Shown: positions 1 through 13,284 of the stretch, piece after piece
Numbering within the stretch: the stretch's first letter is position 1
How the letters are laid out: every line of letters starts with the position of its first letter
Assembly (NCBI GenBank): GCA_902806595.1
Contig: CADCXC010000001.1
Location: forward strand, 744,001-808,000
Direction of reading: 5' to 3'
DNA: 64,000 nucleotides
From: Pyrenopolyporus hunteri
Taxonomy: Eukaryota; Ascomycota; Sordariomycetes; Xylariales; Hypoxylaceae
Program-made: the position numbers and the translations under genes
The notes under the pieces: model-generated
The model's input: the letters and a program-made list of their open reading frames with translations, nothing else
Databases searched by the model: none
What the model was told of the DNA's origin: nothing

Positions 1-1818
1 AGGAGCGCCTCCTGGACGGCTCTAGGGTCCGGTAAAACCGCCTGCGGAGGGTAACCGGGCGTAGCCGATCGTGGTAGGACGGCCGATAGTTCCTGCTGCT
101 TGGCTCCTAGGATCTGTATGAAGAACGATAGGAAGCGCCCGCACGGGATAGCGACGTCCCGCCGCACGTCGATCGACTTGAGGGCTCTTAGACAAGTAGA
201 AGCCGACTCGTAGTGGCCCGTGAGGAGCAGGAATAACGTAGAGCGGAAGACGTGGGTGACGAGAAGGCTCGTGGCGGTATCAGCGAGCGTAGCGTTGGTC
301 CGGGCGATCAGATTCGCCGTCTCTATCGCCGTGACTTTGCATTGCTGAACCGCGTCGCTTCGGGCCTCCGGGGGGCAGCCCGGGGCTAGGTTATGGCGAT
401 GCAGGAGCAGCCGAGCACTAAGGAGGTGCGCGAGAGGCATCAGCACGTGGGGGGCGACCAGAGAAGCGCTGTTGGCTTCGTAGGCTTCGGGAAACATCTT
501 CTGGCAAGCGGCAAAATGGCCGTCGAAGGACGCGAGGCGCGGCGGTTCGATCACCGCGTTAGAGAAGGCCTTCCTCATGGCGGAGAAGCACCGCACCACG
601 TTGACGATGCCGTGTAGGAAGTGGGTCAGGGGTACGGCGTTAGGAGGGGGCATGGGGCCTTCCGTGTGGAGGAAGTGATCGTCGAACGGCTCGGGGAGGG
701 CTACGTCGCAGTCGGCGTCGTCGATCATGAACGGGCGCCCGAGTTCTAGGGACAGCGTTCGGTCGAACGTATATATCGCCCACCAAACCCTCCTCCTCAT
801 ATCCGCCTCGACCCTAGAGCGGATCCCGGACACTTCTAGGTGGAGATCGAGGTCCTGAGCGCTCCGCACGGCGCTGCCTAACCAAGTCCAAGCCGCCGAC
901 TTTAGATTCATCTCGTTCAGGGCGAGCGAGATGAGAAACGACGCCCGGACGTTATCTAGGTCGAGGTCGTCATTCCAGGGGTCTATCAAACTCCGCGACG
1001 CCTCCAGAAACTCGCCGGCCCGCAGCGTTCGGTCGGGATACGGGTCGTTGCTAAACAAGGATCCTATCGCTAGCACGGCTAAGAACATGGAATGCCAGGA
1101 GACGGGGGCCCGCTGCGGATTAGTAGTATTCTGATAGAGCTCTTCCACCTGGTGCTGCAACGTAGGCCAATGTAGCATCGGCATCATGATATGCGCCGCT
1201 CCGTAATAAGCGTGAAGGAGCTTATCCACGGTCGCTTTCGCGGGCAGCGGCGGCCTAGGATGGTCGAACGCAGCGACGGCCGTCGGGGGCTGTCGGAAAG
1301 GCGCGGGGGGCTTTAGCACGCCTCTCGAGAAGTTTCGGAAAGCTGCCCTCGCCCTGGACGGATCTTGCAACAGAGAAGCGGTCCTCTTCCGTCTCCTGGG
1401 CTCGGAATTTAGGTCCGGAGGTAGCAGCTGCGGCAGCTGCTCCGCTCCCTCCGCGTCGACGTCCATGTTCTCGCCCCGTTCGGAAAGCGCACGCCTCAGG
1501 TTGCTGTTCTCTCTCCGTACCCTCTCTATCTGCTTCTCGAGATCCTGCACTTGCTTGATGGACGACATCCGCCGGTTGGTCTCTTTAGTAAATTGGCACT
1601 TGACGTTGCGGCTCGAGCATTCCGAGCAGCTAGTCGTCTCGGTAGCATCACACTTGACCTTTCTTTCCCGACAGGCATCGCAGCTTTATACATGCGTACA
1701 GGGCGTCGAGGAGAGAGGATTGGCTTTCCCATCGCCGAGAGGGGCTTTGGAAAAGCCAACACCCATCCTCCCAAAACCCCGTACCCAGAAGTTAGCGTTG
1801 GGTTTATTTCTACAAGGG

Positions 1819-1853
<35 letters not shown>

Positions 1854-2308
1854 GGGTCAACTGGGAAACTCCACCAAATCTATCCCATCCGCAAAGCCCC
1901 GAACCCGCATAAGATAACAAACACCGGTGCCGGGTCACATACCTTGGATCTTTCCGCCTCTGACGGTAGGCTCGCTTCTGGGCCGAGACGTTGGCGGACA
2001 GCTGCGCGCTGGAGAGTCCCGAGTGCTCGCTACCGACTCGGTCGGGGTAGGGAATCCCGGCCCATCACGGAAGTTGCCGTCACCGGCGTGTACGGCTGGA
2101 ACCCCGTCTGCGTCGCTGGAGGCAACGGCGGAATTCCTATGTGCTGCTGCGCCTGGGCCGTACTAGACCTCGCGTTAGAACCCATCAAGTTGCCTAGGAG
2201 TTGGACCTGCGGGCGAGGCGAGGTTGCTGACGAGACCGAAGATGAATCATACGACCTCGTAGACGGATTGGGGGAACGAGGAAACGGGTTGTGCGACGAC
2301 GCTGCCAT
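1..2308 (-). CDS. Zn(II)2Cys6 fungal transcription factor, 5' part (runs off left edge)
   Basis: Sequence-specific nuclear regulator of the Gal4-type binuclear zinc cluster class; target genes unknown. Exon 1 is 1943-2308 (ATG at 2308) and ends at a GTATGT donor. The 259-nt intron is 1684-1942, and exon 2 runs from 1683 past base 1 with no stop. The splice joins KDPS to the zinc cluster, whose six cysteines read CDACRERKVKC, then CSEC, then VKC. A coiled-coil-like linker (IKQVQDLEKQIERVRREN) follows. Further on is the fungal-specific transcription factor domain (PF04082 type), with AWTWLGSAVRSAQDLDLHLE and the ELGRPFMIDDADCDV block. The N-terminus is Ser/Pro/Gln-rich. Oddity: the frame opened by the ATG stops at 2030, while the frame leading into QKRAYRQRRKDP is offset by one base. 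Either an unrecognised small intron or a one-base indel lies near 2030-2110. The family call is firm; the C-terminus lies outside the window. Confidence 0.88.
1821..1850. repeat. (GA)n microsatellite inside transcription factor intron
   Basis: An uninterrupted run of about 15 GA dinucleotides lies in the intron 1684-1942 of the zinc-cluster gene. On the coding (minus) strand it is (CT)n, so it acts as a long pyrimidine tract upstream of the acceptor that leads into the zinc cluster. Confidence 0.9.
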
Positions 2309-5300
2309 TGTTTAAAAGGCTCCAGAGCCAAGCTACTGCTGGCGGTTGGGTCGGGCGGAGTTCTCCTCGGATCGGGCTCTCCCCAGTCGGGCGGCTTTCT
2401 GGGGAGAGTTACCGCTCAAGGAACATGCAGAGAGCTGTGCTGCGGTCGTCTTTTCGCGGACGGCCAAGTATCAGAACAGTGCCCAAGCACCATTCCACCG
2501 TTATCCTGACCTGGAATGATGAACATACGGCATGCGATGGGCTAAATTTTTTTTTCTTCTTTCTTCTCTTTCTGTTTCTTCTTCTTTTTTCTCTTTTCCT
2601 TTTCGGAGGGACGAGGAGATTGGAGCTGGATACCTCGCACCAAAGACCGCAGGGTCGGAGCCTAACCCGTGCAAAACCCTCGCCCTAGCTGGTCTCGATG
2701 AATCTTAGGAGACTAGTTGCCTTTTTGCGGTGTCGCAGCAGCGTTGTGTTACTAGACGAATTCGTTCCGGTTCTGGCCCTCTCTGCCCAGTCCGCCCTCT
2801 CTGACGGCTTTCGAACACCCAACAACACCAGCTCCGGCGGGGGGGCGCTCCCTAGGGCTACGCGAGACGAATGGACGGACGAAAACAGAGTCTCGACAAG
2901 CGCTATAGCTGTCGCGATCTAGCATCTAAAAAAAAAACCGTCTGTTGCATTCTTAGCTCAGGCTGGAGGCTTCCTCCGTCGTCAAAAATAGTGTCGAGAG
3001 GAGGACAGTTATCTAAACGTGAAGGGTGAGCCCGCCAGTAGGCGACGACGATCATGCGCAAATGTAAAAGGATAGATAGTATAACTACGATACGGGGTTT
3101 TCATGTGGTGTTACTTGAAAGAGGGATTCCCGGGGGGGAGGGGCGACGACGACGACGGGTGGTCTGGCAAATGTGTTGTCTGGCGTTCGAGGACAGCCGG
3201 TAATAGGAGAAGGGGGAGTAGCAAGTAAAAGTCCCGGAGAGGATTGCGATTTGAGGAGAAAAGGCGATGGCAAATCCGTCGATAGACAGGCTACTGCCGC
3301 TAGCACGCAGGTGTATAATCCATCTAGGTCTTCCCGCCCTGGTCCGGCGCCGAAGCAAAAATCGGAAATATATAATCTGGAGGGGTCGAACTCGAATCCT
3401 TCCACTATGTACTAAGGACCCCTGCAAATAGTTACAGGGAATGGAAACCAAGCAGAGCGCTGGACGACAACTCGTCGACGGTAAGTAGAAACAAAAAAAA
3501 AAAAAAAAAAAAGGCAGCTAGCTACGGTGTTTCGAGCTGCGCATGTAGGTGGGCCGCCGGCTTGGGCCCTAGCCTGACCCTAATATAAGCACAGGTCGCC
3601 ATACTGTGGTAGAACCCTGGGACCTTGCTAGATCAAGGGTGGGCAAGCCGCGATGGCGAATCGGGCAACCGCTCCAAAAGGGCTTAACAGAGGTTCCAAT
3701 GTATATGTAGGTAGATATATGTAGGTAGGTAGGTTAGGTATAATTATATTGCAGGTGTTATAAGGAAGCATATACATAAGGTAAAGTCGGTGGGTAGGTA
3801 GGTAGGTATTCGGCCTCAGTTCAACTACTGTCCGTAGTCTGGCCTACATAACCAGAACGTATTTAATTGTATCGTATTCTACATACATGCATAGGTAGGT
3901 GGGCGGATATTCTACATAACGTACCGCAGCGCATCAAGCTTGGGGGATGCGTCGCTCCCGCAAGGAGGGTGCCCGTCTTCTCTGGCTTGGGCAAGAGGCC
4001 GATGGCTTGTGAGAGGAACCCTCCCTTTTCCCCCAGGTTGATGCTAAATATGAACTATGTAAGGTGTGTACATACCTACATACATTCATGCGACAGCGCT
4101 TCCCTGCTACGGTAGGCATCCTGATGTCGGTTCGGCTGGCCTGCCCTAGCCATGTAAGAATCCTAGGCTATGCAACCTCCACACTGGAAAGCTGTACCGT
4201 ACTTAGGTAGGTAGGTAGGTAGGTAGCAAAGCAGCGCATCGTTTTAGCGTGGGATATCTTAGGTAGGACTGGCTGGCGAGTCGGCACTCCCTCTCGGGTG
4301 TGCCAGGTAGACAAGGCCCGTTCGGGTTGCATGATGTGCATTCGGAACCTACCTAGGGAGTAAGCGTGTATGTACGTACGTGCGTATGTACACTCTTCTT
4401 CCCTACGTCCTCTTTTCCTCCTTTCTGCTACCTAGGTCAAATTCCCTATCCCCAATCAACGTCGCTATTATTATATTTCCCGCTATCATTCGCCGGCACC
4501 ACCCCGGTCCTTCAGCTTCTTAACTTGGCGACGGGCTATGTGCCGGTTAGCTAGAAGCGGTGCGAGGTAAAATATATGCACTGCGCAGTAATAACACCTA
4601 TGCTACTTGTAGGGGTTTCCCTGGCGAGCGGCAGCGGCCGGCCCGTCGTGTTTTAACGGCTCTCGACGGGCGTGGCTAAGACCAGACGAGCGTTACCCGT
4701 ATGCCTACGCTTGCATAAATACCTACATGTAGGTATGTAGTGTATTGTACATCGTAGGTAGGTAGGTGGGTAGCCACCTATTGTAGGCAGACAAATCGTC
4801 TGTGAGCCCGTGACCCGATCGATTTCTTTGTTTTCTCTCTCTAAACGTATTTAATAAAACCTGGCATATGAAAAGAGGAGCGTCCCACCGGCGGACAACG
4901 GCTCGCGACAGGGTTGAATATGGTCGCTAACGACAGCTAGTTTGAAACGTACCAAAGATCGAACGCTCTCCGTGCTCACACCGATGTAACATGATCGCTT
5001 GGTTAAGCTAAACTAATAAACTCCGAGCAATTGGCACCCATGTAGGTATGTAGGTAGGTTGGTATGTATGCGTGTCGCGCGCTGCCGATTTCGATACCTC
5101 GCCTCGGATACGCTGGACTTGATGAGTTCCTTTTTTCTCTCTCTCTTTGATTCTTCGAAAAGTCAGACGGATAAACGAAGAGGCGTGCTTAGGTGACGAA
5201 CGAGGGAGGAAAAATAATAATAAAAAACAAACGAGGGGATTCTGTCACAAGCTAATAGGCATTACCCAACCCCGTGGCGTTCTTTTGGCGGTCCATGGCG

Positions 5301-8300
5301 GTCCATGGCTGTTCCCGGCTCGAAAGAACCGACCGTTGCTAGCCTGCCCCTCAATCTTTCTCGAACGAGTTAGCGATCCCGGACGATCTGGTCATTTTCA
5401 AGGCACGTTTTGTCCTGGTGATAGCCCTAACGCTTTACATGGGAAGTTCCCTCGGCCTCGACTGTAGTAATCTGGCCGGGGTCGAAAAGGGCATGGGGAA
5501 CATGCAAGGTGCCGCAAAGAGATCACACTATAATACATAGTACGCAGCCTGCATAACAGCCTACCAGCTTTGGAGATCCCTGTCCGCGCGATTGAGGGAC
5601 GATTCCGAAGAGGCAGGGTACAATGGAGTTTTCCGTCCTGGCAAGCCCAGTCCCGTCCCGTACCAAATAGACCAAAGGGTCGAATTATGCATCACGCTCC
5701 CATGGACGGACAGGCAGGTAGGCAGGCAGGCAGGCAGAAGACGACGTTACGCGATAGCACGGGACCTCTCGTCTCCCCGTTGTTTGCCACGGCCGCACCT
5801 AGGTCGACGCTCGACGAAGCTTTCTACCCGCAAACAAAATGCTGTGCGAGCAACCGACAGATGATATAACCCTAGCCCCCCAGACAGCAAATTATACCGA
5901 AGCCATGCTGATGCACACGCCTGATAACTTACTATTCTGCCTACCGGGTTTCCTAGCTGAGAACCGTGCCGCCTGACGGCGTCAAGCGCCGTTATATATT
6001 ATACACTTCGTAGATGGCTGCATCGCGGCGTAGAAAGACGTTCAGAGATCTAGAGAACGTTGAACAGCCACCGAAAAGAGACGCCAACTAAGACGCCAAC
6101 TAACAAAGAAAGAACCTACCCCAGCCGTGGGCGACGGGATAGCCAATACGAACGGCGCCGCACGAGGGCGCTATATATCGCGAACAGGAATATACCTTAC
6201 CTACCTAGGTATACGCGCATGACGGTTCAGATTCGGACCTAGGTAAGTAACGGGTATCGTACCTACTTTACTTCAGTACCCGTCTACCCTACGTACCTCA
6301 CCTAAAGTATAATTACGAAGACCCCGGAAGTTAACGGCAGCTGATATCAACAATATGTCACTACCTAGGTAAGGAAAGACATTGTCTCAAGAATCTCCCG
6401 TCCGCGTATCTAGAAACTCGTCGTTCGTTCTAAGCGAATCCGAATCATCCCAAGCGGCGACGGCTTCTTATGAGAACCTTCATATGCGTTTCTAAGAGAA
6501 TATGCCCATGTAAAAAACAGATCCACGTTCTATTCCCTTGCCATTTCGCCCGAAGACCGGTAGTCAATCTTATTCGAGTCACGACGCTGGGTAGGTACCT
6601 ATTTTAAAGGAACCGGGAAGTCCGAGATCCCTTTACCGAAGCCTGTTTCGAGCAAAGGCAAGAATAATACGGATGGATAGAGGCCACGCGGATGGGTAGT
6701 AACAAGTTATCAAGCTAAAACAAGGGACAAGGATTCGAAGTTGTATTAAGGTGACTGAACCCTGGAGGATCTTCAGCAATCATATAACGACTATGCAGCT
6801 ATGTAGAATAGTATGAGCCCGTCAATCAGATCATGGAGATCCGGACACCCATCCCACGCTAATCCTCAACTCTTGGTCCGAGCTACTAGAGATAGCTGAG
6901 AATTTCTCAAAACGGAACGTCGGTCTACGTACGAGTGACGAATAATCCGTCAACCGGATTCGGCTCTGGTAGGTACCGTACCTGTCTGACTCCAGCAGCG
7001 GGGTTACGCCAGGTAACAGTAGGTAAGTTATTGGTTCCAATCGAGGCTGAAGTTAAACCGGAATCGGCAGATAGCTGCATGTCAAATATCGAGATCGTCA
7101 GGGGACCCGAGTCTTTCAAGAAGATGGATGGCAAGCTCTCGAGATCACAACACAGGGGATGAAGCAACACTCATTTCACCGAGTTACGAATCCTGATGGC
7201 TACCTGGGTAGGTAGTGTAGGTACCTACCTAATGTAAGTAATAGAGGTAGAGAAGGGCACAGTACACTACACGGACGTATGTAGGGCAAGGTTAGGTAGG
7301 TACCCGGATACCTATGGGTGGGTGGGCACGAGGATGTGGACAGGCAAAAACAAACATTGCTGGACCGACGGCTCGGGGCGTTTAAATAACGCTTCATATT
7401 TATAAACACTGTATTATACGATCATAGCATGTACTTAACCTTAGGCGTGTAGATATGTACATACACTAAGAGAGAAACCGCTTAGAATACGGAGGAGTGG
7501 ACGTATATATATGGGAACAATTATCAGGTGAGGAACCACCGAAGATCCTTACGGTATAATACGCAGTAAATGGGTATCTATCAAGAAGAAAAGAGTTGTT
7601 ACCCAAGGGACCTTGGCTTGGCTTGGCTTTCTTTTCAGGAGAGATTATGGCCGACTTCTAGGGCTGTCGGTTTCATGCTTGCGCCACACTCATCGTTTGT
7701 TACAGAAGTGGAGTCCCTGTAGTATATTAGACTCGCGATATAGGTACAAAATATGGATGTACGCATTAACTCATTAACTTCCGAGCCAGAGCCTTAGTTC
7801 TATAAGGTGAGCTAGGTAAGGGGCAGCTACCTATCACTACGGTACTCATAGGGGAAAGAGGAAGGGGGAAGGGGGAAGGGGGAAGATTGCCCTAATCGCT
7901 TAGAGGTAATGAAGGAAAAAAAGAGATGAAGTTCTAACGTAGAGGGGGTTAAACGTTGGTAGGAAGCAAGCGTGACAGTAACACTCGTTACGTGGTAACC
8001 TACCGACCATACCAACCTACCCAGATAGCGTGGCTTGAGACGCGTGCATATTGCCGCAGCAGAACCAACCCGGCCAACCCATGAGAACTTACGGCGTACC
8101 CAACTAACCAAGGGATGACTTTGAAGACGAATCTGGGCGCGGAAGACATCCGACCGGATGAACGTTACGTGTAGGATGCTATGTATAATAAAACGACGTT
8201 GATCACTCAGCCATCTCGGTCTTCTAGAAGCATTCCTTACAACCCACCTTCTCAAACGAGGCACTCACATTTTTAATTTATCTGTTACAGGGCTAGGTAG

Positions 8301-11300
8301 GGAAGATACGCTTACGGCTTGCATCAGGGATCTCTAATTCGCTCTATCAACCTATCCTATAGATTCATGTATCGTATCGTACCTAACGTAGCCTCCGTGC
8401 TCATTCCTGAGCAGATTTGCGATACACCCCCACCAGAGATTGAAGACCACCTACATCGCTTATGTCGGTGCTATGTGTCTGAACCGAAGAAAATAGCACC
8501 GTAGAGGTTTGGGCCGTTTACGACGGACGAAATATAAAAATATAAGGCCCCAGCTCCGCTAGCCGGTATCCTTGGACCAAGGCAAACTCGCTCACGAAAT
8601 TTATCGCCTACATATCTACTCGCTCGCTGCCTACCTGACTCTAGCCTTTGGAAAAGAGGTGGGGACGAACAGGCACGACAGATCGGACACACATAGGTAT
8701 TATGAGTATGTACCTAGACAGGGACTATCTTTTACCTAGGTAATTACTAGGTAAAACTACCTTCGTCCTAAGTACAGCACCTACCTACCTATCGTACGTA
8801 GCGGGTATATGCCTTGCGATCTAATCTAGATTCTCTGAGCCGGTACTTCGTAGCTCGCCGCAAGACGGATCTTCCCCCGCTCCCTTCCTCCCTTCGCGAA
8901 GGTACACGACGCTATTTTGCCAGGCTAAATTCGCGTCGCATTTTTGTGTTAGCCCCCCTCCCTTCCATGCGTATCAGAATTCGCAGGGCAACTAGCATCC
9001 CAGCGTCCCCATTCCTGGGATCGCGTGGCTGGCGCGGCCGTCGCTTCTCGGTTCTCTCCGAACGTCTCAAACGCCGGGGAGGGGAGGGATTTGTACAATA
9101 CATGCGTCGATCGAGTACATAGAAAGAAGACAACCGTTCGGTATACCTAAAGTAAGTTAGGTACCGCGGTCAGCTTCGCAAAACCAAAACCAAGAGAGCT
9201 CGTGATAGCGATTGCTTCCTAGAACGTGCCGAACTTTAGACGGATCTCTTACTATGGGAGATGGAAGCCCCTACAATTGGATTATACACCGGACCCAAAA
9301 TTGAACCTGCGTCGACCAAACTTGAACCTGAACCGCCTCTGGTACCGTGTAATATGACAGGTCACGACCGGTCCGTTTCACAGCAGCCAAACATGAACCT
9401 CCCCGGTTTTGTTATGCTGGGAACCGGATAGCTGAATACCGTCAGGTAGGTACCTCCCATGGCAATATGTACAAAACCACGAGGCAGTGAGTTTCCTAGG
9501 TAGGTAGTGGGCATCTCGAGCCAGAGTAAACTTCTTGCCGACGGCCGTTTGCATTATCTCTGCGCCTACCCGCGCCTTCAATCTCGGCCTGACACACCCC
9601 ACGTTCCGGGTTCTCCACGCGACTGACCTGCAGGGCAGTCACCGACAAGCGGTGCGTACCCAATCTCGCGACCCATACCTACACGAGCCGCGCCAGATAG
9701 ACAGTTTTCCCACGTACAGTTTGTCAGATAATGAAACTGCATTAAAGGCAATATGCTGTGTGTGAAACATAGTATCTCTCCTACGTGGCGTTACGATTCA
9801 TGAATATCTATAAGAAGACCAGCACCCAAGACCTGGAGTTGAAGTGTGACAGTGCACTGTAAAAAGAACTGATAATTCATGCATGACTTCTGTCCAGCAA
9901 ATCTTTCATTTGCTGATATCCTGATTCTGCTACCAAGAGAATCGAATACCACCAAGTGGTTACTCAGATGATTCACCCTCAGCATCGGCATGGCCTCGAG
10001 AGAAAGGAAGATGGTCCGAAGTGCCAGCCCACCAGTCATCCGGACCACCTTGCCTGCCGGGAGCGAATAGCGAGATTGGCAACCCACCCGCAGCGCCCGT
10101 AACTTTAGGGGGGCTTAAGGGGAAAAGAAGAGAAGGGGGAGGGAAAGAAGAAAAAGATCCGAAGCTATAGGATTTGGACTGCGTGGGATTTGCACCGACT
10201 TTTTTCTTACCTTGCTCAGCTGGGTGCTTTAGCGTACGTTGCGGCTGAGGAGCGCACGTGTGCTAGGGGTTTCCGCCTGGGGTGAAGATCGTCAATTGTA
10301 GGTACTGTAGGTAAGTAGGGTAGGTAAAGTAGGCTCGCGGCGCATGCGCTGCCACGAGGTTTTCTTTTCTTTTCTTTCTTCCCCCCTTTACTCTCTTTTA
10401 TGTTCTCCTTATAATAACGCTCGGGGGTATGGGACCGTGGTTCGTACGTCCCGGTCTAAAAGAGCGATTAGGAAAACGTGGCAGAAGTAAAGGGGCACAT
10501 GGAGGGGATCTGCGCCGCCGATCTCTAATGCGTACATACATAGCTCTCACAGGGAAAACCCCCTCTTGTTATAGATACCTACCTACTACTCAGAGCGCTA
10601 GTCTTGCTAGCCTGTTGCCGCGACATATTCGCAGACTTCTTTACTCGGAATTCCACGATGCTCTGGTAGGGGCTGGTTTCGTCACGGTTCTTGTAACGGA
10701 GCCATTCGTGTGGGATAATTTCAAAAGCGGTTGCAGATAAGGACCAACGATTGCTCTCGGTCCCGACGGGGAGCAGGTTACCCAAAGGTTACGGGAATTT
10801 AACGTTGTATTGTAAAGGAGCCTTGGCGCCGTATCTTCATCTGCTTACCTCCCGCTGCTGAATGTAAATCGGCGACCCTTCTCGCTATGTGTACGATGTG
10901 CCGTTACCGATTTAGCTCGTCGCTGAGAGACGAGCGACCCCGCGAAGCCTAGGGGAAGAGGAGGCGAGAGTTGGATCCCGAACTCTTCGAAAAGGGGGCG
11001 TGGTAGGAGGGCGGAGACGTGCAAGTGCATAATGCGGTTCGGGATCCCTAGTAAAGCATTCCCTGACGAATATCCAATGGCCGGCGTTCCCCTTGCAGCA
11101 GTAGCCGAATGGATGCTGGCAACCTATCTTCATCAAGCCGGGGCTATCCTGGGGATCGCAGCCGAGATCCAAGCTTTTGAAAGGTTGAACGTGGCAGTAC
11201 ATAGTAATCGCACGCACGCGTGTGATTACAGGCCGACCGCAACCGCCGATCTCCTGTCTGTCATCGTAGTTTTGCTGCGATCTTCCGGAGTGTCCCAACC

Positions 11301-12207
11301 GGGATCCAGTTTTACCTCGTTCTGATCGACGACGCAGATAGTTATTTATATCTTCCTATTTTCGACGGTTCCTTTATCTTTCCTTTTCCTTATCTATTTC
11401 CCCGTCGGGATGCTACCGAGTTCGGGAAGGGGGATGAGGAGAAGGAGAAGGTGAAGGTGAAGGAGGGCAGTACTTCCTTTGTCATTTTCTGGGCGGTCTT
11501 CTTCGGACTACCGCGTCCATGTCTAATACTACACTTCAACATGAGTCAGCAGGCGGGGAGCGCCGGGAGATTGTTCCTGGCAGATATCATGCTCGAGCGG
11601 TTATTTCGACGCATACATAGGTAGGTATCTACTTAGGCACCTCGGTAGGTACCAAAAATCTTTTTAAAGGCGCTGGCTGTTATTACACGTAGTGTCGCAG
11701 GCCTTCTGAATTATCATGTACAATACAACACTACCGAACGATAGTTGTAAAACAGTCCCAGGCTTTCTTCACTGCATTTCCCAATTTAGATACCTGGTAG
11801 GTTTGGTACCTTAGGTACATGTGGAAAGTTGACATGGAAAATACTGTCGAGAGGCACGTAATACGACCTTGCACCTATGTCGGCCACGTCCTTGGGGGGG
11901 GAAGGGACCCGGACCGCCTATCGATATTGATGATGTCCAATTGGGATAGGCTCCCCTCTATACCTATGCCATAGATGCTCTATGTATTTATCTTAGGAAT
12001 AATGAGAGAGAGGGAGAGAAAAGGGAAAACAGGGAAAAAAGAAAAAAAAAATAATGCAACTGGTGAGGGTTAAGAACTCAAAAATCCATAATAACGGTTG
12101 GACGGATCTAAATAAAGTCTTGCAAACCCTCGGCGCTTGCAAGAGAAGGGAGTTGCTTCGCCAGACGACGTACGGCAGACCCCGAACTTCAGGAGACCGT
12201 GTTAGAC
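2309..12207. other. Gene-poor intergenic stretch of about 9.9 kb
   Basis: No gene could be supported. Just upstream of the transcription factor is a pyrimidine-rich tract (2548-2603), probably its promoter. A 21-nt A run lies at 3491-3511. Many TAGG/CCTA runs are scattered through the stretch (for example around 3713-3735, 3795-3810, 4204-4226, 4755-4770, 5040-5060 and 7200-7215). A CAGG run is at 5713-5736 and a GGGGGAA-type purine repeat at 7858-7887. ORFs up to 145 codons occur on both strands but are short, overlap each other and resemble no family. The segment 9780-10090 differs in texture because it lacks TAGG runs (see findings). Immediately before the adenine deaminase is a purine/A-rich tract, 12001-12053. 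Confidence 0.6.
4204..4226. repeat. TAGG tetranucleotide tandem run (representative)
   Basis: About six consecutive TAGG units. The same tetranucleotide recurs in dozens of intergenic and some intronic places, in both orientations (TAGG and CCTA). It often meets its own complement to form CCTAGG or GGTACC palindromes. Confidence 0.9.
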
Positions 12208-13284
12208 ATGTGCAATGGGCCGCTGCACGAGTTTCTCGCGGCCTTGCCGAAAACCGAGCATCACATACACCTCGAGGGTTCCCTGGAGCCGGATACCCTA
12301 TTCGAGCTCGCAACCAAGAACGGCGTTATTCTTCCCGTCTCCGTCGACCCGGCTTTCGCTTCCGCGGAATGCCTCCGTAAGCGATACGAGAAATTCGAGA
12401 ACCTCGACGATTTCCTCGGCTACTACTACGTGGGCATGTCAGTTCTGACGGACGGATCCGACTTCGAGACCTTAGCGTACGCCTACTTCGCCAAGGCCGC
12501 CTCGCAAAACGTCCGCCACGCCGAGGTTTTCTTCGATCCGCAAGCCCATACGATCCGGGGCGTCCCGCTCCCGACCATCGTGGAAGGGTTCAAGAGAGCG
12601 CAGGCGAGAGCGGAGGCCGACTTCGGCATGACCGCGCAGCTGATCATGTGCTTGCTGAGGCATCTACCCCTCGGGAGAGCTATGGAAACGTTCACGCAAG
12701 CGAAAGGCGAGGGTTGGTTCGAAGACGGGACTCTCGCCGCCATCGGTATGGACTCGTCCGAGGTTCCGTTCCCACCGGCGGCGTGGAAGGACCTCTACGA
12801 CGCGGCGAAGGAGTCCGCCATCCGAAGGACGATCCACGCCGGCGAAGAGGGCCCTTCCCACTACGTCACCCAGGCCCTCGACGTGCTGGACGTGCAACGC
12901 ATAGACCACGGCGTCCGAGCCCTAACGGACGGGGACGACGCGTTAGTTTCGCGCCTCGCCTCTTCCAAAACCCTGCTAACCTTGTGTCCCTTGTCGAACG
13001 TCAAGCTAAATTGCATCGACTCGATAGGCTCGTTTCCCCTGAGGAGGCTGGTCGAGTCCGGCGTCAGGTTCAGCATCAACAGCGACGACCCGGCCTACTT
13101 CGGGGGCTATATACTTGAGAATTACTGTGCGCTTCAGGAAGCGTTTGGCCTGAGCATAAGGGAGTGGGAAATGATCGCGAAGGGCGCCGTCTTGGGTAGC
13201 TGGTGCGCCGAAGAGAGGAGAACCCAGCTCCTAGAGGAGATAGGAGATGTTGCCGACGAATGGAGCAGAAGGTTGGAAAGATAA
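12208..13284 (+). CDS. AAH1: Adenine deaminase (Aah1-type adenosine/adenine deaminase family)
   Basis: Converts adenine to hypoxanthine and ammonia in purine salvage; a soluble Zn-dependent TIM-barrel enzyme. Single exon, 358 aa. The frame is open from a GTG at 12199, but the first ATG (12208) gives MCNGPLHEFLAALPK, the usual start of fungal Aah1 proteins, so I choose 12208. Metal and catalytic residues are all visible: H19 and H21 in HHIHLEGSLEP, H210 and E213 in HAGEEGP, H234 in IDHGV, and D293-D294 in SDDPAYFGG. HAGEEGP, LCPLSNVKL and SDDPAYFGGY are what I expect of fungal adenine deaminases rather than animal adenosine deaminases. Length fits the family (about 350 aa). It stands alone, with TAGG-rich DNA after it. 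Substrate preference is inferred from family motifs. Confidence 0.93.
   Translation: MCNGPLHEFLAALPKTEHHIHLEGSLEPDTLFELATKNGVILPVSVDPAFASAECLRKRYEKFENLDDFLGYYYVGMSVLTDGSDFETLAYAYFAKAASQNVRHAEVFFDPQAHTIRGVPLPTIVEGFKRAQARAEADFGMTAQLIMCLLRHLPLGRAMETFTQAKGEGWFEDGTLAAIGMDSSEVPFPPAAWKDLYDAAKESAIRRTIHAGEEGPSHYVTQALDVLDVQRIDHGVRALTDGDDALVSRLASSKTLLTLCPLSNVKLNCIDSIGSFPLRRLVESGVRFSINSDDPAYFGGYILENYCALQEAFGLSIREWEMIAKGAVLGSWCAEERRTQLLEEIGDVADEWSRRLER

Noticed and set aside
7827..8264. 145-codon minus-strand ORF in the gene desert
   Set aside because: Arg/Ser-rich chance composition, crosses a GGGGGAA repeat, no motif, no intron structure.
10180..10200. tRNA-like B-box (GGTGCAAATCCCA on the minus strand)
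   Set aside because: No matching acceptor stem, A-box or anticodon arm around it; no tRNA found in the window.
10912..11325. Overlapping ORFs of about 97-128 codons on both strands
   Set aside because: They cover each other antisense, show no family motif and no codon or domain logic.
12199..12207. GTG start extending adenine deaminase by three codons
   Set aside because: Eukaryotic genes rarely start at GTG, and the ATG at 12208 gives the usual family N-terminus.
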